From: Piscinibacter gummiphilus
GTDB lineage: Bacteria; Pseudomonadota; Gammaproteobacteria; Burkholderiales; Burkholderiaceae_C
Direction of reading: 5' to 3'
Assembly: GCF_032681285.1 (NCBI RefSeq)
Contig: NZ_CP136336.1
Coordinates: 3,583,001 to 3,647,000, forward strand
Length of the DNA stretch: 64,000 bases
The position numbers were made by a program, and so were the translations under genes. The stretch's first letter is position 1, and every line of letters starts with the position of its first letter. Below the pieces are notes generated by a model that saw only the letters and a program-made list of their open reading frames with translations, was not told where the DNA came from and made no database searches. Below, one piece after another: positions 63,888-64,000 of the stretch.

Positions 63888-64000
63888 ATGAGCAGCTACA
63901 TCATTGCCGACGTGACCGTCACCGACGCCGAGAAGATGGCGAAGTATCGCGAGTGGTCGACGAAAGCCATGCAGGAGCACGGCGCCGAGATTCTCGTGCG
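63888..64000 (+). CDS. DUF1330 domain protein, 3' end cut by window edge
   Basis: The first 37 codons of a DUF1330 protein, starting at ATG 63888 (MSSYIIADVTVTDAEKMAKY, then REWSTKAMQEHGAEILV). Full members are about 95-100 residues, with a ferredoxin-like fold of unknown function. In related bacteria this gene often sits between kdsA and eno, so eno would be expected next. Confidence 0.88.
   Translation, partial: MSSYIIADVTVTDAEKMAKYREWSTKAMQEHGAEILV

Overview
The window is GC-rich, gene-dense chromosomal DNA from a Gram-negative bacterium. Most likely it is a betaproteobacterium of the order Burkholderiales, Rubrivivax/Leptothrix-like. This is inferred from codon bias, the pyrG-kdsA-DUF1330 order, the paired leucyl- and arginyl-transferases and the system I (Ccm) cytochrome c maturation genes. 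I see no rRNA, tRNA, CRISPR array, insertion sequence or prophage. Most genes abut or overlap by 4-14 bases.

Left edge (1-6966): a 3'-truncated thiolase gene; two unrecognised genes followed by an LpxR-family lipid A deacylase; an exported phytase-like protein; and an AidB-type acyl-CoA dehydrogenase.

Centre-left (6985-24267, all minus strand): about 17 kb and 17 consecutive genes with gaps of at most 43 bases. In transcription order they are: ApbE; a large lipoprotein with a beta-propeller and haem motifs (HzsA-related); a small lipoprotein with a CX4CH motif; two outer-membrane barrels, one with an SH3 domain; a TlpA thioredoxin; a DUF4266 lipoprotein; a DUF3570 barrel; an unknown exported protein; three repeat proteins rich in TPR-like helices; a small exported protein; ExbB/TolQ; two ExbD/TolR; and an AgmX/PglI-tail TonB-like protein. 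The second half resembles the proton-driven trans-envelope Agl/Glt machinery of myxobacteria. The first half is a redox module. Together they look like an undescribed energised envelope complex, and this is the main finding. Divergent from it lies ccmEFGHI, the late part of the cytochrome c maturation pathway that the haem proteins would need.

Middle (29256-46973): an AraC regulator, a methyltransferase, then a minus-strand run of a two-partner secretion pair (FhaC-like transporter and FHA-like exoprotein), a periplasmic WD40-caspase protein whose start overlaps the exoprotein stop, and two secreted or lipid-anchored hydrolases. Next come DUF1161, DUF3297 and a HIBADH-like oxidoreductase, then a SARP/TPR regulator interrupted by a single-base frameshift near 46827.

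Right (47080-64000): a methyltransferase; a vanadium haloperoxidase fused to DUF3455; a TetR repressor with a perfect 13-bp palindrome over its promoter; an ene-reductase and an SDR that it probably controls; and XdhC. Then come aat, an acyltransferase and the arginyltransferase (bpt), a VOC protein, mutS overlapping an Anbu-type proteasome-like peptidase, an alpha/beta hydrolase, pyrG, kdsA and a truncated DUF1330 gene.
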